58,620 nt of DNA from NCBI RefSeq assembly GCF_014648035.1, contig NZ_BMQI01000029.1, forward strand, positions 1 to 58,620, read 5' to 3'. The notes under the pieces are model-generated. The model worked only from the letters and a program-made list of their open reading frames with translations. It was not told where the DNA came from and did no database searches. This DNA comes from Shewanella algicola (GTDB taxonomy: Bacteria; Pseudomonadota; Gammaproteobacteria; Enterobacterales; Shewanellaceae). Of the stretch, positions 15,988 to 24,056 are shown piece by piece; the stretch's first letter is position 1, and each line of letters begins with the position of its first letter. The position numbers were made by a program, and so were the translations under genes.

Positions 15988-16641
15988 ATGGACAATAACA
16001 CCTTGGAAACCTTACGAGCAGTGTATTTAACTGCTGAAGATTTACGTGTGGCGGCCTCAATCCTATATAACGCTTACCACGATGATCCTTATTTTATTGA
16101 GGTGTTGGGTAAGCAAGATGTTCAACAATATGAACAAAAACTCCGCGCGGCGATCCGCGAAGAGTTAAATGAACTGTGGCAACAAGAACAGGCGCTAATT
16201 GGCTTATTTGATCAAGAACGTCTCATCGGTGTGGCCTGTGTGATAACACAACAAATCCCCTTAGGCGAGGCACGCTATTGGCACTGGCGTTTAAAAATGG
16301 TGATGGGCACAGGTTGGAAGTCAACCCAGGGATTAATGGAAAAAGAGAACTGTATATTAGAACATCTTCCGTCGGATAAATGCGGCATTTTACAGTTTAT
16401 TGCCCTGGCCCCAAATGAGCAAAAAAAGGGTTACGGTTCGCGATTAGTCGAGGCGGTACTGAGTTGGTGCGACGAACAACCACGGCTAGATGGTATTGGT
16501 GTATTTGTGACTCACCCCTATCATCATGCTGTGTTTGTCCAACAAGGATTTATCAGCCTAGCAGAAGTAAATATTGGTCAGGTTGATGGTGAAATTTTAT
16601 TTTACAACAAACAAGAAGCAGCCAATCAAGGCCAGATTTAA
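15988..16641 (+). CDS. GNAT-family N-acetyltransferase
   Basis: A 217-residue protein with a GCN5-related acetyltransferase core. The acetyl-CoA loop is seen in LQFIALAPNEQKKGYGSRLV (motif A, Q/R-x-x-G-x-G/A variant). Strand and helix segments follow (GIGVFVTHPYHHAVFVQQGF), the family C-terminal motif. The substrate cannot be inferred. AAGGAATAACAATAATG gives a clear ribosome binding site, and a perfect palindrome sits just upstream. Confidence 0.88.
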   Translation: MDNNTLETLRAVYLTAEDLRVAASILYNAYHDDPYFIEVLGKQDVQQYEQKLRAAIREELNELWQQEQALIGLFDQERLIGVACVITQQIPLGEARYWHWRLKMVMGTGWKSTQGLMEKENCILEHLPSDKCGILQFIALAPNEQKKGYGSRLVEAVLSWCDEQPRLDGIGVFVTHPYHHAVFVQQGFISLAEVNIGQVDGEILFYNKQEAANQGQI

Positions 16642-16722
16642 TCCGATGACCGTCAATACCTAATATTCTCAACGGTGGCTTGTTGTTATCCGTTGTTAGT
16701 TAGATACATTATGGAGTGAGTT

Positions 16723-17046
16723 ATGCAGCCCAAACGTTATACCTCTTTTGCCGAGTTTTATCCGTTTTACCTGTCGCAACATCAAGACCCTGTATGCCGA
16801 AGGTTACACTATGTTGGCAGCACCATTATTTTAGTTATTATTGTCAATACACTTATTAACCAACATTGGTGGCAACTGCTTTTATTGCCGGTTGTTGGCT
16901 ATGGTTTTGCCTGGTTAGGCCACTTTATATTTGAAAAAAATCGCCCAGCAACATTTACCTATCCACTGTACAGTTTATGGGGAGATTGGGTGATGTTTGG
17001 ACAAATGTTAAAACGGCAGTGGCGCAACGTTATTGGGGCAAAGTAG
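16723..17046 (+). CDS. Mpo1-like (DUF962) membrane protein
   Basis: A 107-residue protein with two membrane helices (IILVIIVNTLI and LLLLPVVGYGFAWLGHFIF). The DUF962 motif RRLHYVGS near the N-terminus and GHFIFEKNRPATFTYPLYS are intact. The yeast relative Mpo1 is an Fe2+ dioxygenase acting on 2-hydroxy fatty acids. Whether the bacterial members share this activity is not known. CsrB1 regulatory sequence begins just after the stop codon. Confidence 0.88.
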   Translation: MQPKRYTSFAEFYPFYLSQHQDPVCRRLHYVGSTIILVIIVNTLINQHWWQLLLLPVVGYGFAWLGHFIFEKNRPATFTYPLYSLWGDWVMFGQMLKRQWRNVIGAK

Positions 17047-17063
17047 AGCCTTGCTCACACTCT

Positions 17064-17081
17064 TGTAAGCATTATCCTACA
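17064..17081. promoter_or_regulatory. GacA/UvrY-type binding site upstream of CsrB1
   Basis: TGTAAGCATTATCCTACA fits TGTAAG-N6-CTTACA, the upstream element of csrB/rsm RNA genes, with one mismatch. It is centred about 180 bases before the inferred RNA start, similar to the spacing in E. coli csrB. An adjoining hairpin CCTACAT/ATGTAGG (17076-17091) could also end the DUF962 transcript. Confidence 0.65.
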
Positions 17082-17251
17082 TTGATGTAGGTTATTTTAT
17101 CTTTAGTTGCCAGCATTTAGCATGGATTATGATTAAAATTTAATATTAAACAGTGGTTTGCGTGTTTTAGTACGTTTTTTGATATGTGAATTTTTTATGT
17201 CAGTCAGTTTTAGTGACTTTCCATGCAATGCTTTTTAGATAAAATGTACCC

Positions 17252-17703
17252 ATCGAAAGCAAATAACGAACTGGTTTTCTTAGGATGAGAAATAAAGGTG
17301 AGTTTGCTTGAGAGCTGAAACCAATTGCTAAAGTAGATTGTTAGTACAGAATTTCAAGGATGATGCACAGGACACGCCCACGGAACTAGGCATAAGCTCG
17401 GTAAATGGATAACCGAATCAAGGAAGGGTGAAGCGCAAGCGACACAAGGAAAAAGGGATAGGACTGCAGGACGCAGCAAGGATGACTCAACGGATTGAAT
17501 GCTCAGTCGATGGATAGGCTGTTCAATGGAATGACACTCATAAGATACTTTGTTTACAAAGAATCAAGGAAATGGGCATAAGGAAACGGATGCAGGATGC
17601 ATGTATACATGGATGATGCAGGGAGCACAATTTCAGCTGGATTGCTGACAAAAAGCGTTACGGGCACAACCTTATTATTAAGGTTGTGCCTTTTTGCTTT
17701 TAT
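17252..17703 (+). ncRNA. csrB: CsrB-family CsrA-sequestering RNA (copy 1)
   Basis: This stretch has no credible coding frame but about twenty GGA triplets, many as AGGA or CAGGA in short hairpin loops. The first hairpin is TTTCT-TAGGATG-AGAAA near 17276-17293. The 3' part (GATGCAGGGAGCAC...AGCTGGATTGCTG...ACGGGCAC) lines up by eye with the 3' part of E. coli CsrB. A strong intrinsic terminator closes it. The 5' end is estimated from a TAAAAT -10-like box at 17240-17245 and is uncertain. Such RNAs bind many CsrA dimers and lift CsrA repression of target mRNAs. The position between syd and yqcC matches E. coli csrB. Confidence 0.92.
17663..17701 (+). terminator. Intrinsic terminator of CsrB1
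   Basis: GGCACAACCTT (17663-17673), a six-base loop and AAGGTTGTGCC (17680-17690) are followed by TTTTTGCTTTT. Confidence 0.92.
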
Positions 17704-17757
17704 AGCCTAAAATTCTTTAAAATCAATCGTTTTAAATCAACTTACTTCGTAATTATC

Positions 17758-18654
17758 TTAATGACTGGCGGCATGCAGCCGCAAAAAGTCGACTAAAAAT
17801 TCAATTAATGCTTTGATTGCAGGGCTGATTAGGCGTTGCGATGGATAAAGTAAATTTATCGGCAACGGTGCGGGAGCAAAATTCGATAAAATGTCGACCA
17901 AATTATGATTAGCAATATCCTTATCGACATAAAAACTGGGTAATTGAGTAATGCCCTGATCTGCCACCGAAAACGCTTTTAAGCATAATGAATCGTTGGA
18001 CTCCGTGTCGCCATTCACTTTTACCGTTTGCGGCTTTCCTTCTATTTGATATGTCCACTTTCTTGGGGTTGTAATGGCGCTGTGGATTAAACAGTTATGT
18101 TCAGATAATTATTTAGGATGATTAGGTATACCTCGCAACGCTAGATAACCTGAACTTGCGACGGTTTTAAACTGCATTTGGCCAATGCTGCGTGCAATCA
18201 TGCTTGAGTCTGCGAGGTGTCCAACCCGCAGCGCTAAATCAAAGCCTTCTTCTATTAAATCTACTTTACGATTAACTAATGACAACGATAGCTGAATATG
18301 GGGATGCTGGCGTTTAAACTCGGCTAACGCATTGGGCAAAACATATTGCCCCATCATCATTGGTGCGGTGAGTTTAATGCTACCAGTTAAATGCTGGCTT
18401 TGTTGAGCTGTGGATTTTAAATCTTCCACTTGCGTCATTATGCTCGCCATTTTGGCCAAATAGGCGTGGCCGTCATCGGTTAGATTTAATGTGCGAGTCG
18501 TACGATTAATAAGACGAATATCGAGCCATTTTTCAAGTTCGCTAATTTGTCGACTGACCGCCGAAGGCACAAGGTTTAACTCATCAGCAGCACGACTAAA
18601 GCTTTGATGTTTGGCTACCTGTTGAAAAACCTGAATTGATTTTAGAAGATCCAT
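17758..18654 (-). pseudogene. LysR-family regulator interrupted by one in-frame stop codon
   Basis: Codons 1-181 encode an intact LysR winged helix-turn-helix (SFSRAADELNLVPSAVSRQI) and half of the effector domain. A TAA at 18109-18111 follows NHPK. Reading on in the same frame gives LSEHNCLIHSAITTPRKW and the rest of a normal LysR C-terminus, to a total of 298 codons. A change of CAA to TAA is the simplest cause, since Gln fits the family here. A truncated product would keep DNA binding and the linker helix but lose effector recognition. The gene is divergent from the SDR gene, its likely target. A sequencing error is possible. Confidence 0.88.
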
Positions 18655-18841
18655 TAACTGCCTTTACAATTACTCGACATTATTCACAAGAACTGTTTCC
18701 TAGAACCGATCCTTCTGAAACGATTACTTATTCACTATTATTCAGAAAAAGTCACAAGTCTTGTTCTTGTTGTAATATTTATTGATAAATATGTTACCAG
18801 TACTATAAACCTACTTAAACAGCAAACTTGTGGGATTTATG

Positions 18842-19441
18842 ATGAAAATAGTATTAATTGGCGCAACAGGCATGATTGGTAAAGCAGTCGCACAGGAATT
18901 ACACGACCATGACGTTATCTCGGTGGGATATAACAACGGTGACTATCAGGTTGATATTGAAGACATCGCCTCAATAGAAGCGTTATTTGCCAGTATTGGC
19001 CAGGTTGACGCGGTGATCTCAACGACCGGACTCATTGCTTTTGCGCCAATCACCGAGCTTAGCCAGGCGCAAATTGTCATGACAGTAAATAATAAATTAA
19101 TTGGCCACATCGCATTATTTCAAGTTGCGCAAAAGTACATTTGTAAAGGTGGTAGCTTTACCATGACTTCTGGTTATTTAGCCCAGCATCCAATGGTCGG
19201 CTCATCAGTAATCAGTGTGGTGAATGCCGGATTAGACTCATTTGCCAAAGCCGCCGCTTTGGAGTTCGGGAATGCATTACGAACCAATACCGTGAGCCCG
19301 CATTTTGTTAAAGAAACCATGGAATTAATGGGTATGGACAGTACAGATGGGGTTTCTGCTGCTGACACAGCAAAAGCTTACCGTGTCGCCATTGAAACAA
19401 ACGTGTCAGGTGCTGCGTTAGACACCAAAGACTATATTTAA
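18842..19441 (+). CDS. Short-chain dehydrogenase-like protein (atypical SDR)
   Basis: A 199-residue Rossmann protein with an N-terminal nucleotide-binding motif GATGMIGKAVAQEL and the NAG-like strand STTGLIAF. The segment SGYLAQHPMVGSSVISVVNAGLDSFAKAAALEF occupies the catalytic region. The usual Tyr-x-x-x-Lys is not present where expected, as in a subgroup of short SDR-like proteins, so catalysis is uncertain. I start at the ATG at 18842 after GTGGGA. Upstream GTG (18830) and ATG (18839) are possible. It is divergent from the broken lysR gene and sits between the two CsrB-type RNAs. Confidence 0.8.
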   Translation: MKIVLIGATGMIGKAVAQELHDHDVISVGYNNGDYQVDIEDIASIEALFASIGQVDAVISTTGLIAFAPITELSQAQIVMTVNNKLIGHIALFQVAQKYICKGGSFTMTSGYLAQHPMVGSSVISVVNAGLDSFAKAAALEFGNALRTNTVSPHFVKETMELMGMDSTDGVSAADTAKAYRVAIETNVSGAALDTKDYI

Positions 19442-19487
19442 GTTTGTTCACTGTTGTAAATAATTAACTCTGAATAGCTTTTACATA

Positions 19488-19522
19488 AAGCAAGTGCTTA
19501 ACCATTTAGGTGCTTGCTTTTG
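19488..19522 (+). terminator. Probable terminator of the SDR gene
   Basis: AAAGCAAGTGC and GGTGCTTGCTTTT can pair across a loop about 50 bases after the stop codon, ending in CTTTTG. Confidence 0.55.
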
Positions 19523-19929
19523 AGTAGGTTATGCTTAACGCTAATGTCTTACTCATTAATCCCATCGCCCTCTTCATCACCTGTTATGGCTATCCATCGG
19601 TTATTCACGTTTATTTAACAAAACCCTGTTCAACAAGTGGAGTGATTATTTGTTCAAGCGCAACAACCTAAAGTACAAATATTATACTCACACCGTATTG
19701 TTTGTTGTTTTTTGTTAATAAGCAGCGTGATCGCTGCCATTTTTGCCTGCCTCCTTGTGAGATATATCTCACAAGCAATGTGAGATTAATCACTTTATTT
19801 TTGAGTAAATAATCTATAAAAATCCTAAGTTATTAATTTTATGTGCTTTTATTTTTTATGCGATTATGGTGCTAAATTATTCACTTGATAGGGCCTGTTT
19901 ACGTGGAGGTAAATGAACTATTATTTATC
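19523..19929. other. Upstream control region of CsrB2, no gene seen
   Basis: About 400 A+T-rich bases without a credible frame. It holds a terminator-like GCAGCG/CGCTGC hairpin followed by CATTTTTG near 19721-19742. A perfect palindrome of the GacA type lies at 19756-19773. A promoter-like stretch precedes the first AGGA hairpin of CsrB2. Confidence 0.6.
19756..19773. promoter_or_regulatory. GacA/UvrY-type palindrome upstream of CsrB2
   Basis: TGTGAGATATATCTCACA is a perfect palindrome, extended by two more pairs on each side (CT...AG). It strongly resembles the UvrY site of E. coli csrB, TGTGAGAGATCTCTTACA, and lies about 165 bases before the inferred RNA start. A second TGTGAG half follows at 19780-19785. 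Confidence 0.72.
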
Positions 19930-20361
19930 TTGTTCCTAGGACGGAACAATCACAAGGAAGTAAATAGGTCATAGATGACCACAAGCAAATGGATGTTATG
20001 GACGGATTACTGTTTCAGGATGAAACGCAAAACACGTTATACGCTTAAAGTGAACAACGGGTTTTAAACATTATTAGGATGATAATGTTGCAGGACGCAC
20101 AATACTCAGCAAATGATTTGCGACAGGATATGTAAAGATTTCATGGATGATACAAGGACACGCTTAGGACAGAGCAGGCTCGGTCAATGGATAATCGAGT
20201 AAGAAGGAAAGTACGCAAGTACACGGATCTTCACGGAATGACCAAGGATTGAGCAGGACGCAAGTTAGACGCATGGATGGTGCAGGGAGCACTTAAATAG
20301 CGGGAAAGCTTAACAAGAGATAAAAAGGCCGCGACAGTTACTGTCGCGGCCTTTCTTTTTG
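19930..20361 (+). ncRNA. CsrB-family CsrA-sequestering RNA (copy 2)
   Basis: A second non-coding stretch with about twenty GGA triplets. The first hairpin is GTTCC-TAGGAC-GGAAC at 19931-19946, a model CsrA-binding loop. Others include CAGGATG, AAGGACAC and GAGCAGGACGC. Near the 3' end GGATGGTGCAGGGAGCAC matches the same point in copy 1 and in E. coli CsrB. A long G+C-rich terminator follows. The 5' end is estimated. It shares organisation with copy 1 but little continuous identity, as is usual between CsrB and CsrC-type paralogues. Together they would titrate CsrA under GacA control. Confidence 0.9.
20322..20360 (+). terminator. Intrinsic terminator of CsrB2
   Basis: AAAGGCCGCGACAG (20324-20337), TTA, CTGTCGCGGCCTTT (20341-20354) then CTTTTT: a perfect 14-pair stem with a T-run. 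Confidence 0.95.
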
Positions 20362-20478
20362 CATTTTTGCTGAGTGATGGAACTTTGTAGTGATATGTTG
20401 TCCAATTGTAAAGTATCTATGAGCTAACACCTCATTTGAGTAAGCAACATCTAAGTCGCCATTGTATAAGGAGATAGC

Positions 20479-21186
20479 ATGAAAGGGTTTCAAATTGCAC
20501 TATTGATGGGGTTTTCATTAGTTTGCTATAACGCTACTGCACAAGTGAGTGAAGAGCAGCAACAATGGGTCGAGCAAGCGTTAAGCGATATCAGTAGCAA
20601 TACTGACGATACTAAAGTGCGTTGGCAGTACTCACAACACACTGTGATGCCAGACATGACCCGAGTTGAACAATTTAATGCCTCTTTACCCGACACTGAA
20701 CGCTGGAGCTTAGTGACAGAAAATGGTGAAACGCCCGATAAAAAGCGCTTAAAAGAATACCGTGAACATCAGCAAGAACTCCTGCAAGATAAAGATGAAA
20801 ATACCCATGAATTAGCGTTTTCTGATCTGATTAATTTATCGACATTAGCAATAGTGGATGAGGAAGGCGATAGTGTCGCATTTACATTTACACCTAATAT
20901 CGACAAGTTAGATAATAATGCATTAACTGGGACTATTTTCCTAGATAAGCGCTCGAAGCAGTTACGCAAAATTTTAATCAGCAATACCGATGAATTAAAC
21001 CCTGCTTTTTCAGTCACCCTAACCAAATTTGAATTGGAGTTGGGTTTTGATGTGTTTGAAGGATTGGTGATGCCTGCGCACACTTCAACCACCATTAATG
21101 GTACCGCAGCAATTTTTAAATCATTAGACAGCATACATAAAGTGACGTACAGCGAGTATAAAATATTGGATAAGCCACAAACCTAA
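20479..21186 (+). CDS. Hypothetical periplasmic protein
   Basis: A 235-residue protein with a clear signal peptide (first 21 residues, ending NATAQ). The mature part alternates beta strands such as SVAFTFTPNIDKL, LTGTIFLDKRSKQLRKI and FSVTLTKFELELGFD. This suggests a LolA/LolB-like or other beta-sheet periplasmic fold, but I recognise no named family. ATAAGGAGATAGCATG gives a strong ribosome binding site. It follows CsrB2 directly and ends with its own terminator. Confidence 0.8.
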   Translation: MKGFQIALLMGFSLVCYNATAQVSEEQQQWVEQALSDISSNTDDTKVRWQYSQHTVMPDMTRVEQFNASLPDTERWSLVTENGETPDKKRLKEYREHQQELLQDKDENTHELAFSDLINLSTLAIVDEEGDSVAFTFTPNIDKLDNNALTGTIFLDKRSKQLRKILISNTDELNPAFSVTLTKFELELGFDVFEGLVMPAHTSTTINGTAAIFKSLDSIHKVTYSEYKILDKPQT

Positions 21187-21202
21187 TCCAATAATCAAAG
21201 CA

Positions 21203-21240
21203 AAAAAAACGCTACTTTGTTAAAAATAGCGTTTTTTTAT
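21203..21240 (+). terminator. Intrinsic terminator after the periplasmic protein
   Basis: AAAAAAACGCTA (21203-21214), a 12-base loop and TAGCGTTTTTTT (21227-21238). The A-run on the 5' side makes it usable on the minus strand as well, for the convergent DUF3301 gene. Confidence 0.85.
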
Positions 21241-21277
21241 GCTGAACTGCCGTAATAAACGGTGCTTCAATGCTGAG

Positions 21278-21664
21278 CTAGTGGCACTTACCAGAGTTAC
21301 AACTTTGGCTTGAACCACACCCACCAAACTTGCCGCTTGCCATAGGGGCGTCCATCCATTCTGGTTCTGGGAAAATAGGCCATTGAATTTTAGTCGCTCG
21401 ATTACCGTGCATCATAATATGGCCGCGGAATTGATTGATACCATCGGTACTAAATTCGAACATAAATGTGGCTTTCCAACAAATACCGGTAGAGCCGCCA
21501 ATACTTGGACGAGCAGACTCCATCGCAATAGCCAGCATTTGAACATTTTGTTTTTTGCATGATTGCTCAGCAACCCTCCGGCTGAGTTCAGCCATTTGCC
21601 TCAGTTGCCAAAAAAACGCGCCGACAACAACTAAAGCAACAATTAATAAAAAATCACTCATCAT
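21278..21664 (-). CDS. DUF3301 membrane-anchored protein
   Basis: A 128-residue protein with an N-terminal membrane helix (FLLIVALVVVGAFFW). A conserved soluble part (RRVAEQSCKKQNVQML ... KATFMFEFSTDG) is typical of DUF3301. It ends in a cysteine-rich tail (GGCGSSQSCNSGKCH) that could bind metal or form disulfides. The start overlaps the DUF3549 stop as ATGA, so the two genes are coupled. No function is known. Confidence 0.86.
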   Translation of the reverse strand: MMSDFLLIVALVVVGAFFWQLRQMAELSRRVAEQSCKKQNVQMLAIAMESARPSIGGSTGICWKATFMFEFSTDGINQFRGHIMMHGNRATKIQWPIFPEPEWMDAPMASGKFGGCGSSQSCNSGKCH

Positions 21665-22674
21665 AGGCTGGTGGCCTTAAATAATCCGCCAATGGCGGTC
21701 GCTAATTGAATGCTGCGGTCTGGATGACGTAAATCTGACAGTAATCCTTGACGTAAGCTTGGTATCGCCACGATATCAGCAAATACTTGGTTAAAGAAGT
21801 GCTGTGGCTGTTTTGCTAATGCTTCTAAATACACTTTACGGGTTGCATCATTTTTTAGTGCCAACCAATTACGCGCTGCAATGGTAATTAAACTATTGTC
21901 GTTTAATAATTGCTGTTCATCCAGTTGCATAATCGCAGACATACTCAGTTGCGTATTTGACGCAAGAGCGGCTAAATACATTACTTTTAACTCTGGTTCA
22001 GCTTGCGACATTTTTGCAAATAACCGTTCAGCTAAATCGGCTTCAACAGTGATGTGTTCCAAGCACTGGCACAACGCCGATTGCACCTCTATTGGCGCCT
22101 GGTCGAATGCATTAATAATGTCATTAAGATGATCAAATTGATGTGCGCGAACGCAAATATCCGCCAAACCTTGTAAACCTAATTGCTGCCAGTTGTCTGT
22201 TGGCGCCTGGCCAGACAAATATTGTGCTGCAAATTCATACTGGCTAGATGCCGCTTGTCCAAGTTGCAGCCTGACTAAAGCATTAAACAGTGCGAGCTTA
22301 TGTTGATTTGGTTTAAAGCTAAAAGGATGGTTAGCGAGTTGTTCTTGCTGCTCATCGGTTAATGCTTGGGTTGGATCGCGTCCAAGAGCCTCTAAAATCA
22401 TTTTAATAAACTGAGTGCGAGGGGCGGGTGATAACAAGCCTTGCTCGTCTAAAGGTAACTTTACAAACCAAATGTACGGTTGCTGCTGTTGTTGCCAAAA
22501 TACAATCGCAAATTGCGCGTGCCCTTGAATAGGATACGGATAGGGTGCCAATAAAGAATCGATTTGGTGAAATGCCAACATATCAATGTGCTGAACACGG
22601 CGGCCTAAATCGTAAATTTGGAATTGGGTGTTCGCGGTGGTCAGAAATTGGCTTAAGGTGGTTATTTCGGTCAT
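21661..22674 (-). CDS. DUF3549 family protein
   Basis: A 337-residue cytosolic protein matching DUF3549, conserved in Shewanella, Vibrio and relatives. The N-terminal signature is FQIYDLGRRVQHID ... FWQQQQQPYIWFVKLPLDEQ. The C-terminal two thirds is a run of helical repeats (HEAT-like in appearance). No function is established. It forms an operon with DUF3301 and is divergent from yqcC. Confidence 0.87.
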   Translation of the reverse strand: MTEITTLSQFLTTANTQFQIYDLGRRVQHIDMLAFHQIDSLLAPYPYPIQGHAQFAIVFWQQQQQPYIWFVKLPLDEQGLLSPAPRTQFIKMILEALGRDPTQALTDEQQEQLANHPFSFKPNQHKLALFNALVRLQLGQAASSQYEFAAQYLSGQAPTDNWQQLGLQGLADICVRAHQFDHLNDIINAFDQAPIEVQSALCQCLEHITVEADLAERLFAKMSQAEPELKVMYLAALASNTQLSMSAIMQLDEQQLLNDNSLITIAARNWLALKNDATRKVYLEALAKQPQHFFNQVFADIVAIPSLRQGLLSDLRHPDRSIQLATAIGGLFKATSL

Positions 22675-22761
22675 GGTGTCTTCACTAAATCAAACGAGTT
22701 GGATGGGTATTCAAGAAGCTAAATGATATCATAATCCGACTTAGCCTCGATATTGTCGTTC

Positions 22762-23085
22762 ATGTTTATGCTTTATTTAACCTGTAAAAACCATTTAATT
22801 ATTTTAGAACAAACACTTAAGCAGTGTTCTTTATGGGCTGATAGTGCGCCCAGTGTGCACGCTATGGCGAGCAGCGCCCCTTTTGCCTGCGACACCATGG
22901 CATTTGAGCAGTGGTTGCAGTTTATTTTTATACCCAAAATGAGTGAACTTATTGAGCTCGAGCAGCCGTTACCGACCAATATGGCCATTGCGCCTATGGC
23001 TGAACATGTTTGGCAAGGTATAACAGATTACGCTGAGCTAATACGCCATTTACACAACTTTGACTCAGTATTAAGCCAACAATAA
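22762..23085 (+). CDS. yqcC: YqcC family protein
   Basis: A small helical protein (about 107 residues) matching E. coli YqcC (DUF446). Shared features are LEQTLKQCSLWAD, the segment APFACDTMAFEQWLQFIFIPKM and PLPTNMAIAPMAEHVW. No biochemical role is established. In E. coli it precedes truC, as here. The start is uncertain. ATG codons at 22762 and 22768 are possible, and a TTG at 22753 is less likely. Confidence 0.9.
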   Translation: MFMLYLTCKNHLIILEQTLKQCSLWADSAPSVHAMASSAPFACDTMAFEQWLQFIFIPKMSELIELEQPLPTNMAIAPMAEHVWQGITDYAELIRHLHNFDSVLSQQ

Positions 23086-23128
23086 CTCATAAAATTTTAA
23101 GCCCCACTAAAGTTAAGTGATACTCATA

Positions 23129-24010
23129 ATGAATGCTAAAGATAACGATACGCTATCAGCCACTGATAACGACGAGTGCTATGAGCCAGAGTTTGTTGAA
23201 GAGGCTGCACCTTTAACGAGCACAGATGTTGCAACAGAGGCTGATGAACAGCCACCAGTGATTGAAGTGTTATATCAAGATGAGCACATCGTGGCGATAC
23301 ACAAACCTGCTGGGCTGTTGGTTCATCGCAGTTATTTGGCGCGTAAAGAACGCTTTTTTGCCATGCAAATGACCCGCGATCTTGTCGGTTGCCATGTATT
23401 TCCGGTACACCGATTAGATCGTCCTACATCTGGAGTCTTGCTGTTTGCTAAATCCAGTGAAGTCGCGCGCCAGTTGTGCGAGCAGTTTGCCGATCACAGC
23501 ATTAAAAAACAATATTTAGCCATTGTGCGCGGTAATATGCACGAATCTGGCACCTTAGATTACGCACTCAAGCAAGAGTTTGACGATATTGGCGATAAAC
23601 ACGTTGACCCTAACAAAGCCGCGCAAGAGGCGGTAACCGATTTTCAGCCATTACTAAATACTGAAATCCCATTCAGCTCAGGTCGATACCCAAGTAGTCG
23701 ATATGCATTAGTGCGTTTAAGCCCGCATACCGGTCGTAAACATCAATTACGCAGGCATATGGCGCATTTACGCCATCCTATTGTGGGTGATACGACTCAT
23801 GGCGATGGTAAGCAAAATAAGTTTTTTAGAGAACACTTTAACATCAACCGGTTATGGTTAATTGCCAAAAGCTTGCAGTTTGTGCATCCGGTGACACAAC
23901 AAGCCATGCATATTGAAACGGAATTAGAAGCAGAGTGGCTGACTGTGTTTGACGCATTTGGCTGGAATGATGCTCAATTATCATCAATGCCTAGTATGTT
24001 ACTGAGTTAG
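23129..24010 (+). CDS. truC: tRNA pseudouridine(65) synthase TruC
   Basis: TruC isomerises U65 of tRNA-Ile and tRNA-Asp to pseudouridine. The RluA/TruC catalytic motif HRLDRPTSGVLLFAK holds the catalytic aspartate. SPHTGRKHQLRRHMAHLRHPIVGD is the second conserved block. An acidic extension of about 40 residues precedes the catalytic domain and is absent from the E. coli protein. The ATG at 23129 is chosen over a GTG at 23117. It lies 43 bases after yqcC, and the order yqcC-truC-yqcA is the same as in E. coli. Confidence 0.94.
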   Translation: MNAKDNDTLSATDNDECYEPEFVEEAAPLTSTDVATEADEQPPVIEVLYQDEHIVAIHKPAGLLVHRSYLARKERFFAMQMTRDLVGCHVFPVHRLDRPTSGVLLFAKSSEVARQLCEQFADHSIKKQYLAIVRGNMHESGTLDYALKQEFDDIGDKHVDPNKAAQEAVTDFQPLLNTEIPFSSGRYPSSRYALVRLSPHTGRKHQLRRHMAHLRHPIVGDTTHGDGKQNKFFREHFNINRLWLIAKSLQFVHPVTQQAMHIETELEAEWLTVFDAFGWNDAQLSSMPSMLLS

Positions 24011-24022
24011 TCATGTTTATGG

Positions 24023-24056
24023 CATCAGTATGACGTTTTACAGTGAAATACTGATG
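24023..24056. terminator. Hairpin between truC and the convergent small gene
   Basis: CATCAGTAT (24023-24031) and ATACTGATG (24048-24056) pair perfectly around a 16-base loop. No strong T-run is present on either side. It overlaps the end of neither frame and sits exactly between the convergent stops. Confidence 0.5.

Noticed and set aside
17758..18654. Two separate small genes in the lysR region
   Set aside because: Both halves are in the same frame, separated by one stop codon, and together make a normal LysR.
17252..20361. CRISPR array or tandem repeat in the GGA-rich stretches
   Set aside because: The GGA motifs are short, irregularly spaced and lie in hairpin loops; there are no uniform repeats or spacers.
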